This document shows positions 32,273 through 44,638 of a stretch of 64,000 nucleotides of DNA, piece by piece. The DNA lies in the NCBI GenBank assembly GCA_029881255.1, contig JAOUMY010000001.1, forward strand, positions 558,001 to 622,000. The letters run 5' to 3'. The stretch's first letter is position 1. Each line of letters begins with the position of its first letter. The notes beneath the pieces are model-generated. The model was not told where the DNA came from, did not search any database, and was given only the letters and a program-made list of their open reading frames with translations. This DNA is from Gammaproteobacteria bacterium. GTDB taxonomy: Bacteria > Pseudomonadota > Gammaproteobacteria > S012-40. The translations under genes and the position numbers were made by a program.

Positions 32273-32283
32273 AGTCGTTTACC

Positions 32284-32754
32284 TCAAATTTTCGCCGCTA
32301 ATTCGTCCAGCACTTTCGCATGTGCTGCAGCATCCACTTCGCGCTTGAGTACTTTGGATGCACCTTGTAGGGCGATTGCTGAAACTTCTTTACGAAGCGT
32401 TTCTTTCGCGCGGTTAACTTCCTGTTCTATCTGTGCGTTGGCGCCGGCGACAATACGATCCGCCTCAGTTTTAGCGTTTTTCTTAGCTTCTTCAACTAAG
32501 TCATTACCACGTTTCTGAGCGTTCGAGACGATTTCGGCAGCTTGTTTCTTGGCATCCGAAAGAACGTCTTTGGCGTGCTTTTCAGCCAATTCTTGTTCTT
32601 TCTTTCCACGTTCTGCCGCGGCTAGGCCCTCAGAAATGCGCTTTTGCCTTGCTTCCATCATAGTCGTCAGGGGCTTCCACAGCACCTTGTTGACAAACAC
32701 AATGAGCAAAACAAACGCGACAATCTGCGCGAGCAGAGTCACTGTAATATTCAT
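32284..32754 (-). CDS. atpF: F0 ATP synthase subunit b
   Basis: 156 residues, the E. coli length. One N-terminal membrane helix ([22 protein letters not shown]) followed by a long charged helix (about 30-150) that dimerises as the peripheral stalk. Confidence 0.97.
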   Translation of the reverse strand: MNITVTLLAQIVAFVLLIVFVNKVLWKPLTTMMEARQKRISEGLAAAERGKKEQELAEKHAKDVLSDAKKQAAEIVSNAQKRGNDLVEEAKKNAKTEADRIVAGANAQIEQEVNRAKETLRKEVSAIALQGASKVLKREVDAAAHAKVLDELAAKI

Positions 32755-32799
32755 TTATTTATCCCCTTAGTCTGGTACATAGAACAATCGGACTGGAAT

Positions 32800-33096
<297 letters not shown>

Positions 33097-33135
33097 TTAC
33101 ACAAATTTAAATTTAAAAACCAAGAATCAAAATCG

Positions 33136-34368
<1,233 letters not shown>

Positions 34369-34372
<4 letters not shown>

Positions 34373-34575
34373 TTTAGATCCGGGTGAGTCAGAAGTTTAT
34401 AGGCCTTCAAAGTACCGCCCAGCAGGCCAAGGAATCCAAAAGACAACAAGAAAATTGGCTTGGTATCCAGCCAGTAGTCGGTGAGAAAACCGAGCAAAAA
34501 CCCAGAGATAGTCATGGAACTCATGATAGTGCCTACACTAATTAGAAGTAGGCCCGGTTTCTCAGGCTGCCCCAT
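34369..34575 (-). CDS. atpZ: AtpZ/AtpR-like small membrane protein
   Basis: 68 residues with two membrane helices (about 9-30 and 40-60) separated by DYWLDTKP, the signature of the ATPase_gene1/AtpZ family; the C-terminus GGTLKAYKLL is also typical. AtpZ proteins associate with AtpI and have been linked to c-ring assembly or Mg/Ca transport. First gene of the atp operon; a sigma-70-type promoter lies just upstream. Confidence 0.8.
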
Positions 34576-34605
34576 ATATTTAGCCCGTACCTAAAAGCGG
34601 GCGCA

Positions 34606-34635
34606 ATTATAGCCTGTAGGGATTGGCAATCGCAA
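34606..34635 (-). promoter_or_regulatory. Sigma-70 promoter of the atp operon
   Basis: Minus strand TTGCGA (34635-34630), an 18-base spacer and a perfect TATAAT (34611-34606), about 30 bases before the atpZ start. Confidence 0.65.
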
Positions 34636-34700
34636 GTCGAAAACCGACGAGAATATTTGGGTTAATAGATATAGTGAATACAATAGATTACGGCGAGAAA

Positions 34701-35585
34701 TTACTTTATATGGTCAAGAATTCCTTCAAGTTCTTCCAGACTGTTATAAAAAATTTCTACCTTACCATTACCCTTATCTTGGTGCGCAAATTTTATTTTT
34801 GCACCAAGGATTTCAGATAGATGGTCCTGAAACTTACGGATGTTTGGGTCATCCTTCTTATCTGCAACTTTTGGTTTCTCTGCTCTATCGAGAATTTTCC
34901 TGACTAATTTCTCAGTTTCCCTCACAGACATACCCTTGGACTGAACAATCTTAGCTGCCTGCAACTGGTCACTGGCCGATAAAGCGAGCAAGGCCCTGGC
35001 ATGACCCATTTCCAAATCACCGTTAGTTAACATCTGTTTTAGTGTATCGCTAAGCGACAAGAGTCGAAGCAAGTTGGTGACAGCAGCACGCGAGCGACCA
35101 ACAGCATCTGCTGCCTGTTGATGAGTCATACTGAATTCATCGATCAGTCTTTGTAGGGCCATCGCCTCTTCAATAGGATTGAGGTCTTCACGCTGAATAT
35201 TTTCAATCAGCGCCATTGCAACAGCAGCTTCATCGGGAATATCCCGAACGATAGCTGGTATCTTATCCAACCCAGCCATTTGTGTTGCACGCCAACGCCG
35301 CTCACCAGCAATAATCTCAAAGCGACCACTTCCAATTGAGCGTACAACTATTGGTTGCACGACGCCTTGCGATTTAATAGAGGCTGCGAGATCTTCCAAA
35401 GATTCCGTGCGCATATCGATACGCGGCTGGTAACGCCCACGTTGAATGAGATCAACTGCAAGTTCGCGTAATTCGCTTCCATCGACATTATCACCAGGCG
35501 AATTAGACTCTGAAGTCATGCGTGCAGGCTTAGCTTGTGCTAGCAATGCGTCTAAACCCCGACCCAAACCTCTTTTCTTGTTCAT
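34701..35585 (-). CDS. parB: Chromosome-partitioning protein ParB
   Basis: 294 residues. The N-terminal CTPase/ParB box (ELAVDLIQRGRYQPR and GERRWRATQMAG), the helix-turn-helix (TNLLRLLSLSD region) that reads parS, and the C-terminal dimerisation domain are present. It loads onto parS sites and spreads; two parS sites lie in recF about 11 kb away. Located next to parA as usual. Confidence 0.97.
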   Translation of the reverse strand: MNKKRGLGRGLDALLAQAKPARMTSESNSPGDNVDGSELRELAVDLIQRGRYQPRIDMRTESLEDLAASIKSQGVVQPIVVRSIGSGRFEIIAGERRWRATQMAGLDKIPAIVRDIPDEAAVAMALIENIQREDLNPIEEAMALQRLIDEFSMTHQQAADAVGRSRAAVTNLLRLLSLSDTLKQMLTNGDLEMGHARALLALSASDQLQAAKIVQSKGMSVRETEKLVRKILDRAEKPKVADKKDDPNIRKFQDHLSEILGAKIKFAHQDKGNGKVEIFYNSLEELEGILDHIK

Positions 35586-35604
35586 CTGGCAATCCTGTTA
35601 TCTT

Positions 35605-36408
35605 TTAATTTTCAGCGACGGCAACGCGCGCGCCAATGCGGCTATCTTCACGCCGTAAAATTTCACCGGCAAGAGCAAGGTAGGCCTGCGCACCCCGTGA
35701 AGCGCGATCATAATTTAGAACCGGCATGCCATGGCTTGGAGCCTCAGCCAAACGCACATTTCGCGGTATGATCGTCCGATAGACTTTATCACCAAAAAAT
35801 TTCACTAGCTGTTCTGTTACTTGCATAGCCAGGTTATTGCGCGGGTCATACATAGTGCGCAACAACCCTTCAATTTCGAGTTCTGGATTATGTACTTCTC
35901 TCACTTTTTCAATCGTCTCGACCAACGCGGATAAACCCTCAAGCGCATAATATTCACACTGCATAGGGATCATAATGGAATTGGCGGCAACCAAGGCATT
36001 CAGTGTCAACATATTTAGAGAAGGTGGACAGTCGATCAACACAAAATCGAAATCACTTTGTACCTCAGCGAGTGCTTTCTTCAGACGTATATCGCGATCC
36101 GGCATATTCAAAAGATGTACTTCGGCGGCGGTTAAATCAGAATTGCTACCCAGTACAAAATAGCCAGAATCTTCTGCATACACAACAGCATTAGCGACCG
36201 GTGTATTTTCGACCAGAACATCGTAAGTACCGAGTTCTATATCTCGCTTATCCAGTCCACTACCCATTGTGGCATTGCCCTGCGGATCGAGATCAACCAG
36301 CAAAATCCTGCGCTTGGTAGCACTCAATGACGCCGCAAGATTGACCGATGTCGTTGTTTTTCCGACTCCGCCCTTCTGATTTGCTACAGCAATTACTCGC
36401 ATGCTCAT
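35605..36408 (-). CDS. parA: Chromosome-partitioning ATPase ParA (Soj)
   Basis: 267 residues. Deviant Walker A KGGVGKTTTSVNLAA (about 11-25), Walker B FVLIDCPPSL and the DNA-binding basic C-terminal region are conserved. It forms gradients on the nucleoid that move ParB-parS complexes. Overlaps no neighbour; rsmG follows 12 bases upstream. Confidence 0.97.
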   Translation of the reverse strand: MSMRVIAVANQKGGVGKTTTSVNLAASLSATKRRILLVDLDPQGNATMGSGLDKRDIELGTYDVLVENTPVANAVVYAEDSGYFVLGSNSDLTAAEVHLLNMPDRDIRLKKALAEVQSDFDFVLIDCPPSLNMLTLNALVAANSIMIPMQCEYYALEGLSALVETIEKVREVHNPELEIEGLLRTMYDPRNNLAMQVTEQLVKFFGDKVYRTIIPRNVRLAEAPSHGMPVLNYDRASRGAQAYLALAGEILRREDSRIGARVAVAEN

Positions 36409-36420
36409 CTATCTCACCAA

Positions 36421-37044
36421 CTAGTTACGCTTGATTTCAACGATACACCGATATTCCTTTTGCGAAGGAATGTTCAATTCGATAATTTTGTGGCTAATAG
36501 GAACGCCAACTTCAGATAGTTCCGCAGCAACTCCAGGGCCCTTCATTAAACTAAGACAGGCAGAAGGCGGCCACACATGATCTAACAATTCTAACGTCGT
36601 GGCAATGTCAGCAAATGCCCTGGATAAGATTTGATCAAATGGTGATTCACAACGCAGGGTTTCGATACGATTATTCATCACGGTGATATTCTTAAGCGAA
36701 AGCTCCAGTTTCACCTGGTTCAGAAAGCGTGTCTTTTTTCCATTGCTGTCTACCAAGGTAAAATGTCGATCTGGAAATGCAATTGCCAAAGGTATACCGG
36801 GTAGACCCGCACCAGTCCCGATGTCGGCAATTTCTCGTCCATATATATATGGAATAAGGGCAAGGCTCTCAACTATATGCCTAACAAGCATGGTTTGGCG
36901 ATCTTTAATCGCTGTCAGATTATATGCCTTGTTCCATTTAAACAGTAAATCCAGGTAGCGCAGCAGAAGTGAGCGCTTATCTTCGCTTAGCTCCAAACCC
37001 AATCCATTAATGTACGATAGAAGGCTATCCGACAAATCGTTCAT
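36421..37044 (-). CDS. rsmG: 16S rRNA (guanine527-N7)-methyltransferase RsmG
   Basis: 207 residues, the E. coli length. The SAM site IADIGTGAGLPGIPLAIAFP (about 69-88) and SRAFADI are conserved. It methylates G527 of 16S rRNA. Classic position between mnmG and parA. Confidence 0.97.
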   Translation of the reverse strand: MNDLSDSLLSYINGLGLELSEDKRSLLLRYLDLLFKWNKAYNLTAIKDRQTMLVRHIVESLALIPYIYGREIADIGTGAGLPGIPLAIAFPDRHFTLVDSNGKKTRFLNQVKLELSLKNITVMNNRIETLRCESPFDQILSRAFADIATTLELLDHVWPPSACLSLMKGPGVAAELSEVGVPISHKIIELNIPSQKEYRCIVEIKRN

Positions 37045-37053
37045 AATAAATGC

Positions 37054-38946
37054 CTAAACGCCAATCGCTCGAGAAGTGGACTGCTTTTTTATATAAACGA
37101 GCAAGAGAGAAATTGCCGCTGGTGTTATACCGGAAATACGACCTGCTTGGGCAATATTCGTTGGTTTAATACGTGATAATTTTTGTTTAATTTCGTTGGA
37201 CAAGCCAGAAATTATTGAATAGTCAAAATCTTCAGGAATAGACATAGATTCCAAACGTTTCGATTTTTCAATGTCCAGCGCCTGTCGATCGATATAACCT
37301 GAATACTTTGCCTGAATATCAATTTGTTCGCGTACTTTTTCGTCATTAATGCCTGGACCAACATTCGGAAATTCCATCAACGCTTCATAATTTACTTCCG
37401 GACGGCGTAGCAATTCTAGTGCATTTGCTTCATGTAGAAGTCGTTTACCTAGAATACGCTCAGCAGTCCCTTCAACGAGTAGCTCTGGTCTTATCCAAAG
37501 ACTCTTCAGGCGTTGCTGCTCCAACGCAATGGAGTCTTGTTTTTCATTAAACAATCGCCATCTGTCTTCGTCCACGAGGCCTAATTCGCGTGCTTTTGTA
37601 GTGAGACGTAAATCTGCGTTATCTTCTCTCAACAAAAGCCGATATTCCGCTCTACTGGTAAACATACGATAGGGTTCTTGCGTACCTTTAGTTATTAAAT
37701 CATCTATGAGCACGCCTATATAGGCTTCTTCACGTCCCGGGGACCATGGCTCAAGATTTCTACAAAAACGACTCGCATTTAGTCCAGCAATCAAACCTTG
37801 TGCACCAGCTTCTTCGTAACCAGTCGTTCCATTAATCTGTCCAGCAAAGAAAAGCCCCTGGATAAATTTAGTTTCCAAAGATGATTTCAGGTCACGAGGG
37901 TCGAAAAAATCATATTCAATGGCGTATCCAGGCCTGAGAATGTGTGCGTTTTCAAAACCACGAATAGATCTCACGAGTGCCAATTGCACATCGAAAGGAA
38001 GACTGGTCGAAATACCATTTGGATAGATCTCCTTTGTAGACAATCCCTCTGGCTCAACAAAAATTTGGTGCGAGTTTTTATCCGCAAAACGCATGACTTT
38101 GTCTTCTACCGACGGGCAATATCGCGGACCCACTCCCTCAATCACACCACTATACATGGGTGATCGATCGATTCCCCCACGGATAATTTCGTGCGTACGT
38201 TCATTCGTTTCGGTGATATAGCAATTGATCTGGGGGGGATGATCCTCTTTACGCCCAATAAAGGAAAAAACTGGTACCGGTGTGTCTCCGGGTTGCGCCT
38301 GCAATTGTGAAAAGTCGATAGTATTGCCATCTAATCTAGGCGGTGTACCCGTCTTTAATCTTTCTACATTAAAAGGAAGATCGCGAAGTCGCTGGGAAAG
38401 AGCATTTGCTGGTGGATCACCAGCGCGACCTCCTTGATATTGGCTCAGTCCAATATGAATTCTGCCTCCCAAGAACGTGCCTACTGTCAGAACGACGGCT
38501 TGCGCGCTGAATTTCAAACCCATCTGGGTAACAACACCTCGTACGGTGCCGTTTTCAACGATCAAATCATCAACAGCTTGCTGAAAAATGGTAAGTCCAG
38601 GCTGATTTTCCAGAGTCGCACGAATTGCATTTTTATAAAGCAATCTATCACATTGTGCGCGGGTAGCGCGTACTGCGGGTCCTTTGCGTGAATTCAAAAT
38701 TCGAAATTGAATTCCCGCTTTATCAGTCGCACGGGCCATTATGCCACCCATGGCATCGATTTCTTTTACAAGGTGGCCCTTTCCAATTCCACCAACTGCC
38801 GGGTTACAGCTCATTTGACCCAAGGTATCTATATTGTGAGTCAATAAAAGCGTTGCCGCACCACTCCGTGCCGCGGCCAAGGCAGCCTCCGTTCCGGCGT
38901 GACCACCACCAACTACTATGACGTCAAATTTATCTGAATGAAACAT
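37054..38946 (-). CDS. mnmG: tRNA uridine 5-carboxymethylaminomethyl modification enzyme MnmG
   Basis: 630 residues. FAD-binding [17 protein letters not shown] (about 12-28) and the conserved [13 protein letters not shown] are present. With MnmE it installs cmnm5 on the wobble uridine of several tRNAs. Upstream neighbour of rsmG, downstream of mnmE. Confidence 0.98.
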   Translation of the reverse strand: MFHSDKFDVIVVGGGHAGTEAALAAARSGAATLLLTHNIDTLGQMSCNPAVGGIGKGHLVKEIDAMGGIMARATDKAGIQFRILNSRKGPAVRATRAQCDRLLYKNAIRATLENQPGLTIFQQAVDDLIVENGTVRGVVTQMGLKFSAQAVVLTVGTFLGGRIHIGLSQYQGGRAGDPPANALSQRLRDLPFNVERLKTGTPPRLDGNTIDFSQLQAQPGDTPVPVFSFIGRKEDHPPQINCYITETNERTHEIIRGGIDRSPMYSGVIEGVGPRYCPSVEDKVMRFADKNSHQIFVEPEGLSTKEIYPNGISTSLPFDVQLALVRSIRGFENAHILRPGYAIEYDFFDPRDLKSSLETKFIQGLFFAGQINGTTGYEEAGAQGLIAGLNASRFCRNLEPWSPGREEAYIGVLIDDLITKGTQEPYRMFTSRAEYRLLLREDNADLRLTTKARELGLVDEDRWRLFNEKQDSIALEQQRLKSLWIRPELLVEGTAERILGKRLLHEANALELLRRPEVNYEALMEFPNVGPGINDEKVREQIDIQAKYSGYIDRQALDIEKSKRLESMSIPEDFDYSIISGLSNEIKQKLSRIKPTNIAQAGRISGITPAAISLLLVYIKKQSTSRAIGV

Positions 38947-38990
38947 TTCAACACCTTACGCCAGATTTGGACCGAAAGTGTCCAAACTGC

Positions 38991-40331
38991 CTATTTTCCT
39001 ATACAAAACGAAGAGAAAATCCGCCCTAAAAGATCTTCGTTGTCGAATTCTCCGGTAATCTCATTAAGCGCACCTTGAGTTACCCTTAAGTCTTCTGCCG
39101 CCAGTTCCCCTGCTTTTTGTAAAACACAATGCTCATAGGCAATATCCAGGGATATATTTGCACGTTGCAGTGCATCCAAGTGTCTTCGCCGCGCAAGGAA
39201 AAGACCTTCTGGATTCGAAATCATTCCAATCGATGCTCGGAGGTAACTGGCGAGCAGATCGAGCCCAGCATTCGTTTTCGCGGAGAGCCGCAACGCGTCG
39301 AGTTGCTCGAATCTAAATTGCTCGGGTTTAGAACCACTTTCATCGATCTTGTTAAAAACCAAAGTTACTGGTAAATCGGGGGGAATAGTGCTGATCATGG
39401 TTCGATCGAGATCCGATATTCCTTTTACGTCGTCTATCATGTAGAGAACTCGATCTGCCTTCTCCACTTCCAACCATGCCCGGCGGATGCCTTCTTGTTC
39501 GACTACGTCGCCAACCTCACGTAAACCCGCAGTATCAATAATGTGCAAAGGCAACCCGTCAAGTTGAATATTCTCTCGAAGCACATCTCTGGTTGTGCCA
39601 GCAATATCAGTCACGATTGCGGCTTCCTTGCGTGCAAGCGCATTTAACAAACTGGATTTTCCTGCGTTAGGCTGCCCAAGAATGACCACGGCCATACCTT
39701 CCTTGAGGAAGGACCCCTGACGCGAATTCTCAAGAACAAGCTCCAATTGTTCTTGCAAACGAACAAATTTCGTTCCTAACTCCGCTTCTCCAAGAAAATC
39801 GATTTCCTCTTCTGAAAAGTCTATGGCCGACTCAATGTACAGTCTAAGGGAGATGACCTGTTCAACCAGATCATGGATTGCGGAAGAAAATTCACCCGAT
39901 AGTGATCGTATTGCGGAACGTGCAGCTGAGCTTGACGTCGCGCTGATTAAATCTGCAACAGCTTCAGCCTGGGCCAAATCGATCTTATCGTTGAGAAACG
40001 CTCTTTTTGAAAATTCACCAGGTTCTGCAATGCGAGCCCCCAAACCAACAACGCGTTCAAGCAACATATCGAGAACAACCTGACCACCATGAGCCTGTAA
40101 TTCGAGTACATCTTCACCGGTAAAAGAATTGGGTCCTTTAAAAAGAAGGGCAAGTCCAACATCAATGATGCTATCGTCATCATCTTTAAATGGAAGATAT
40201 TCTGCGAAACGATAGGCCGGGATTTTTCCGAGTACAGATTCGGCAATAGAGAACACCAGAGGACCGGACACACGGATAATGCCTACGCCCCCGTTTCCGG
40301 GTGGCGTAGCCTGAGCCGCTATAGTGTCCAT
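38991..40331 (-). CDS. mnmE: tRNA modification GTPase MnmE
   Basis: 446 residues. N-terminal folate-binding domain, a G-domain inserted in the helical domain with [21 protein letters not shown] and NKID, and the C-terminal CIGK motif with its reactive cysteine. Partner of MnmG. Its start lies two bases after the yidC stop. Confidence 0.98.
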   Translation of the reverse strand: MDTIAAQATPPGNGGVGIIRVSGPLVFSIAESVLGKIPAYRFAEYLPFKDDDDSIIDVGLALLFKGPNSFTGEDVLELQAHGGQVVLDMLLERVVGLGARIAEPGEFSKRAFLNDKIDLAQAEAVADLISATSSSAARSAIRSLSGEFSSAIHDLVEQVISLRLYIESAIDFSEEEIDFLGEAELGTKFVRLQEQLELVLENSRQGSFLKEGMAVVILGQPNAGKSSLLNALARKEAAIVTDIAGTTRDVLRENIQLDGLPLHIIDTAGLREVGDVVEQEGIRRAWLEVEKADRVLYMIDDVKGISDLDRTMISTIPPDLPVTLVFNKIDESGSKPEQFRFEQLDALRLSAKTNAGLDLLASYLRASIGMISNPEGLFLARRRHLDALQRANISLDIAYEHCVLQKAGELAAEDLRVTQGALNEITGEFDNEDLLGRIFSSFCIGK

Positions 40332-40332
40332 T

Positions 40333-42027
40333 TTAGGCCTTCCTTGTTTCCTTCTCTATTTTGTGAGTGATATACCACTGTTGAAGTATCGACAGCAGGT
40401 TATTTACCACCCAGTATAGAACCAGACCGGCAGGGAACAACATGAAAAACAACGTAAATACCAGCGGCATAAACTGCAGAATTTTTTGCTGCAGTGGATC
40501 CATCGATGGGTTCGCGCTTAATTTTTGTTGAAAGTACATGGAAACGCCCATAACGATGGGTAAAACATAGAATGGGTCTTTTGCTGAAAGATCCTGGATC
40601 CAAAGAATAAAGGGAGCCTGTCTCAACTCTACAGATTCCAGAATCATCCAGTAGAGAGAAATAAATACTGGTATCTGAACAAGCATAGGCCAGCACCCAC
40701 TTAAAGGATTTACTTTCTCCTTCTTATAAAGCTCCATTGTGGCCTGACTCATGCGTTGGCGGTCATCACCATAACGATCTCGAATCGCTTGAAACTTCGG
40801 CGCTAGGGCGCGCATATTCGCCATCGAACGATAGCTGGCTTCAGATAATTTGTAGAAAAATACCTTGATCATCAGAGTAAGCATGATAATCGACCAACCC
40901 CAGTTACCGAGAAAACTGTGGAAAAACTCTAGAACCCAGAATAAAGGTTGGGCAAGAAAATGTAATATTCCATAGTCAACTGTGAGCTTAAGGTTTGGCT
41001 CTATTTTTTCCAATCTAGACTGAACTTTTGGCCCAACATAAAGATTATTAATAAAATTTGTATTTGCACCAGGCGCTACTATGGTTTCCGAGGATGTCAT
41101 GCCAACGATAAAACGGTCATCTTTTAATGCGCGCGTATAAAAATGGTTTGCTTCTTCATTAGGTGGAATCCAAGCCGCTACAAAATAGTGCTGCAACATC
41201 GCGCCCCAGCCACCTTTGGTATAGCTCTGATCTGGTTTCCATTCCGCCATCTCATCGAATTCTATTTTTTGGTACGGCTTTTCTACGCTAGAAACAGCTG
41301 CTCCGGTAAATGTATACAAGAGACGTGATTTCCCAGGTTCTTCAAATTTGTTGCGCTGTAATTGGCGATACAAACGACCTTTCCATTCAGCTGCGCTCTG
41401 GTTTTCAATTTTGTGCTCCACGTTAATAAGATAAGAGCCACGAGTGAACGTTAAAATCTTCATTACTCTAATTCCGGACTGAGAAATCCAAGTCAGAGGA
41501 ACTACTAATTCGTTCTTACCGTCTTCCATGCGAAATTCAGACTGTTCGCTTTGAAAAATGGAATGATGATCCGGTGCTTCAGTCGTTGATAAAAGTCCGG
41601 TCTGGGCAATAAATAGCTGTGGCAATGCATCATCCATAAGTGGATAAGCCATCTGCGGCTGATCGAGTGAAATCGGAAACTTCTTCAGAAAAACTTTGCG
41701 TACATCACCGCCACGTGTTTCAAGCTCTAGATCGAAAACATCCGTAGTTACCAAAATGCGCTTACTTGAACCTAAGGCGTTTTGAGTCGCAGTTGCTGGC
41801 TTTTCAGGAGCATCAGGCGTTGACACGGGAGAAACGGGAAGATCTTCCGTTTCGGGAGCAACTGTACTCAACATTTCCTGTGGCGCTGCCGGTACAGATG
41901 ACGCTGAACCAGCTTCCACGATCTGATTGGGCGTCTCAACTGGGTTATATCGTTGGTTCCATGCATCCCACAGAAGCATTACAACCAAACTTAAAGCAAG
42001 AAACAATACTAAACGTTGGGTATCCAT
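40333..42027 (-). CDS. yidC: Membrane protein insertase YidC
   Basis: 564 residues. N-terminal membrane anchor, large periplasmic beta-sandwich (about 90-330), then the conserved five-helix insertase core with [14 protein letters not shown] and a basic C-terminus. It inserts membrane proteins alone or with SecYEG. Confidence 0.97.
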   Translation of the reverse strand: MDTQRLVLFLALSLVVMLLWDAWNQRYNPVETPNQIVEAGSASSVPAAPQEMLSTVAPETEDLPVSPVSTPDAPEKPATATQNALGSSKRILVTTDVFDLELETRGGDVRKVFLKKFPISLDQPQMAYPLMDDALPQLFIAQTGLLSTTEAPDHHSIFQSEQSEFRMEDGKNELVVPLTWISQSGIRVMKILTFTRGSYLINVEHKIENQSAAEWKGRLYRQLQRNKFEEPGKSRLLYTFTGAAVSSVEKPYQKIEFDEMAEWKPDQSYTKGGWGAMLQHYFVAAWIPPNEEANHFYTRALKDDRFIVGMTSSETIVAPGANTNFINNLYVGPKVQSRLEKIEPNLKLTVDYGILHFLAQPLFWVLEFFHSFLGNWGWSIIMLTLMIKVFFYKLSEASYRSMANMRALAPKFQAIRDRYGDDRQRMSQATMELYKKEKVNPLSGCWPMLVQIPVFISLYWMILESVELRQAPFILWIQDLSAKDPFYVLPIVMGVSMYFQQKLSANPSMDPLQQKILQFMPLVFTLFFMLFPAGLVLYWVVNNLLSILQQWYITHKIEKETRKA

Positions 42028-42055
42028 AGAAGTCCGCTATTACCTATCATCAAAA

Positions 42056-42304
42056 TCAATTCTTTTGGATTTTTTCCGGAACCGGATCAATTCCGCCTTC
42101 ATGCCAGGGATGACACCGACTTATACGTCTAAAAGCCATCCATCCCCCCCTTAAAATCCCGTATTTCGAGACTGCCTCTTCTGCGTAATGGGAGCACGTT
42201 GGATAGTACCGACAGTTGTTACCCAAAAATGGACTAATAAAGTATCGGTAGACCCAAATTACTCGGGAGAATAGGAATCGCAGTAATCGGCTAATTTTTT
42301 CCAT
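42056..42304 (-). CDS. yidD: Membrane-protein insertion efficiency factor YidD
   Basis: 82 residues of the haemolysin-like YidD family: [23 protein letters not shown] and [17 protein letters not shown] carry the conserved cysteines. It overlaps the end of rnpA by 46 bases, a common arrangement. Confidence 0.95.
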   Translation of the reverse strand: MEKISRLLRFLFSRVIWVYRYFISPFLGNNCRYYPTCSHYAEEAVSKYGILRGGWMAFRRISRCHPWHEGGIDPVPEKIQKN

Positions 42305-42642
42305 AGTCTGGTCAGTTCGTTGGACAATTGTTCATTATCTGACAAGCGCAAATCGTGACGGGCAACAAAAATAACGTCCAATGAACAAAACTGCCACTGA
42401 TTTTTGCGAAAACTTTCTCTCACTACCCGTTTTACTCGATTACGAGACACTGCTTTCGGCAAAGATTTCTTGGAAACCGCCAAACCCAGACGAGAATGAG
42501 ACTGAGAACCACATGCTACAAATAGAGAGAAAAATCGGGAATGAAATTTTTTTGGCTTTCTGAAAACGTGTTGAAATTCTGCAGATGACAAAAGACGCGC
42601 CGAGCGGGGAAATCGTTGATTGTTTCCGTCCACTTCCTTCAT
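42259..42642 (-). CDS. rnpA: Ribonuclease P protein component
   Basis: 127 residues from [11 protein letters not shown] at 42642; the ORF extends 13 codons further, but the shorter start fits the family. [10 protein letters not shown] and the RNR motif ([14 protein letters not shown]) are characteristic. It assists the RNA component in maturing tRNA 5' ends. Confidence 0.96.
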   Translation of the reverse strand: MKEVDGNNQRFPRSARLLSSAEFQHVFRKPKKFHSRFFSLFVACGSQSHSRLGLAVSKKSLPKAVSRNRVKRVVRESFRKNQWQFCSLDVIFVARHDLRLSDNEQLSNELTRLWKKLADYCDSYSPE

Positions 42643-42707
42643 AACACCTGCGAGAATTGGGTTACCCGGCACAGCCTGCAAAAAACACAGGATGTGCCTG
42701 ATATGAC

Positions 42708-42842
42708 TTAGACAGTCAGACGATGTCTACCCTTCGCACGTCTGGCGCTCAGAACACGACGGCCATTTTTAGTTGCCATACGTGCACGAAAACCGTGAGT
42801 ACGTTTGCGTTTCAAAACGCTAGGTTGAAAAGTTCTTTTCAT
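42708..42842 (-). CDS. rpmH: Ribosomal protein bL34
   Basis: 44 residues read directly from the minus strand, starting [18 protein letters not shown] and ending in GRHRLTV before TAA at 42708. It is the standard L34. It leads the rpmH-rnpA-yidD-yidC transcript. Confidence 0.98.
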   Translation of the reverse strand: MKRTFQPSVLKRKRTHGFRARMATKNGRRVLSARRAKGRHRLTV

Positions 42843-42885
42843 GTCCCGGGACCACTCGAAATTTAGCGAAAAAGAAAAGGCGCAA

Positions 42886-42913
42886 AGAGTAGCATAGGTC
42901 GTAATTTTGTCAA
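42886..42913 (-). promoter_or_regulatory. Promoter of the rpmH operon
   Basis: Minus strand TTGACA (42913-42908), 16-base spacer, TACTCT (42891-42886), about 45 bases upstream of rpmH. Confidence 0.55.
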
Positions 42914-43011
42914 TAAATAATTAGAAAAATCACCCTAAATAAAGCGGTAGCATCTATACCGAGAGGCCGCTAAACTGTTTCGTCTCAAAAAAACCCTTCT
43001 GGTAGTAATTA

Positions 43012-44415
43012 GTGCAAAATAATCTATGGAATCAATGCCTTGAAAGGCTGGCGGGCGAGTTAACCTCGCAACAGTACAATACCTGGATACGCCCCTTGAC
43101 CGCAGAGGATGGAGACAAGGAGTTAAAATTGTTAGCTCCCAATCGGTTTGTAATGGACTGGGTTTCCAAGCGTTTTCTAGGCAAAATCCAAGAAATTTGT
43201 CGGGATCTTAAAAAGGGAACAGAAGTTAGCCTACACATCAGCAGCAATGAAACACAGATAAATAATACAGAAACAGCGACTGAAAAACAGTCCGTTATTG
43301 TTGTAAAACCTCGTCCAACGGTCAAGAGGTTTGAAAAGAAAGAAGGCGAGGGTGATAGAACCAGGAGACGCGAAGACGCGCCAAACATCGTGCGTCATGC
43401 CACCCTCAACGGTGGATTTACGTTTGCTAATTTCGTCGAGGGAAAATCCAATCAGTTAGCACGGGCCGCATCATTTCAGGTCGCTGAAAATCCTGGGGGT
43501 GCTTACAATCCATTGTTCATTTATGGCGGTGTTGGATTAGGGAAAACACATCTAATGCATGCCATAGGCAATCATATACTGGCAAACAATCCCAGAGCGA
43601 AGGGAGCATATCTCCATTCGGAGAAATTTGTTCAGGATATGGTTAAGGCCTTACAGCACAACGCAATAAGTCAGTTTAAAAATTATTACCGTTCACTCAA
43701 CGTACTGTTAATCGATGACATACAATTTTTTGCGGGAAAAGAACGTTCCCAAGAAGAATTCTTTCACACCTTCAACGAACTTCTAGAAGGCCAACAACAA
43801 ATCGTTTTGACCTGCGATCGCTATCCAAAAGAGGTCGACGGCCTTGAAGAGAGGTTAAAGTCTCGCTTTGGTTGGGGCTTGACCGTAGCCATAGAACCGC
43901 CAGATTTTGAAACTCGGGTCGCGATACTGCTAAGCAAAGGGCAACAACTAGAGGCCGACATACCAGACGAAGTCGCCTATTTCATGGCAAAAAAACTTAG
44001 GTCAAATGTTCGTGAACTTGAAGGTGCGTTACGAAGAGTCGTTGCTAACTCGCGTTTTACGGGTAGCCCAATAACACTCGATTTTACACGCGAAGCACTT
44101 AGGGACTTGCTTGCCCTACAAGATAAACTTGTCACTATCGAGAACATTCAAAAAACTGTGAGCGACTATTACAAACTGCGAGTGGCCGATCTTCTATCAA
44201 AGAAAAGAAGTCGATCCGTCGCGCGACCGAGACAGATTGCCATGTCATTAGCCAAGGAATTGACTAATCATAGCCTACCAGAGATCGGTAATGCATTTGG
44301 TGGACGAGATCATACGACGGTGTTACATGCCTGCAAGAAGGTGAAAGAGTTAAGAGTCAGCGACTCAAAACTTGAGGAGGACTTTAATAACCTTGTGCGT
44401 ATCCTGAGCACATAG
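43012..44415 (+). CDS. dnaA: Chromosomal replication initiator DnaA
   Basis: 467 residues, GTG start at 43012 ([13 protein letters not shown] aligned with the family). AAA+ Walker [16 protein letters not shown] (about 172-186), Walker [12 protein letters not shown], and the C-terminal DNA-binding signature [15 protein letters not shown]. It opens oriC, which lies immediately downstream. Confidence 0.98.
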   Translation: MQNNLWNQCLERLAGELTSQQYNTWIRPLTAEDGDKELKLLAPNRFVMDWVSKRFLGKIQEICRDLKKGTEVSLHISSNETQINNTETATEKQSVIVVKPRPTVKRFEKKEGEGDRTRRREDAPNIVRHATLNGGFTFANFVEGKSNQLARAASFQVAENPGGAYNPLFIYGGVGLGKTHLMHAIGNHILANNPRAKGAYLHSEKFVQDMVKALQHNAISQFKNYYRSLNVLLIDDIQFFAGKERSQEEFFHTFNELLEGQQQIVLTCDRYPKEVDGLEERLKSRFGWGLTVAIEPPDFETRVAILLSKGQQLEADIPDEVAYFMAKKLRSNVRELEGALRRVVANSRFTGSPITLDFTREALRDLLALQDKLVTIENIQKTVSDYYKLRVADLLSKKRSRSVARPRQIAMSLAKELTNHSLPEIGNAFGGRDHTTVLHACKKVKELRVSDSKLEEDFNNLVRILST

Positions 44416-44427
44416 TTGTTAGCAAGC

Positions 44428-44436
44428 TGTGGATAA
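44428..44436 (-). promoter_or_regulatory. DnaA box, perfect
   Basis: TGTGGATAA on the plus strand, the reverse complement of TTATCCACA. Confidence 0.85.
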
Positions 44437-44462
44437 CAAGGAACAAAACGAAACGCGTTAAT

Positions 44463-44471
44463 TTATCGACA
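44463..44471 (+). promoter_or_regulatory. DnaA box, one mismatch
   Basis: TTATCGACA, differing from TTATCCACA at one base; lies three bases before the perfect box. Confidence 0.55.
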
Positions 44472-44473
44472 CT

Positions 44474-44482
44474 TTATCCACA
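44474..44482 (+). promoter_or_regulatory. DnaA box, perfect
   Basis: TTATCCACA on the plus strand, opposite in orientation to the box at 44428. Confidence 0.85.
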
Positions 44483-44638
44483 GTTTGCTGATAGAATACA
44501 AAGCCGTTTTACACGCTGAATAAGTCTAGTAAACTATTGATCAGGAATGGGAAATTGAGAGTTATACAGTTTTGGCTTTGGGTTAATAATAATAAATAAT
44601 AAAATTAATTAATTTATATATATATTTAGGTTCAGAGC

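Larger units (their letters stand above)
44416..44638. other. Probable chromosomal origin oriC (dnaA-dnaN gap)
   Basis: 223 bases with two perfect 9-mer DnaA boxes (44428-44436 minus, 44474-44482 plus), a third box with one mismatch (TTATCGACA, 44463-44471), and a very AT-rich stretch at about 44580-44630 that includes TTAATAATAATAAATAATAA, a repeated-trinucleotide pattern like the DnaA-trio of unwinding elements. No such boxes occur in the rpmH-dnaA gap. Confidence 0.75.

Noticed and set aside
42843-43011. rpmH-dnaA gap as the origin
   Set aside because: No match to TTATCCACA or its complement there, unlike the dnaA-dnaN gap.
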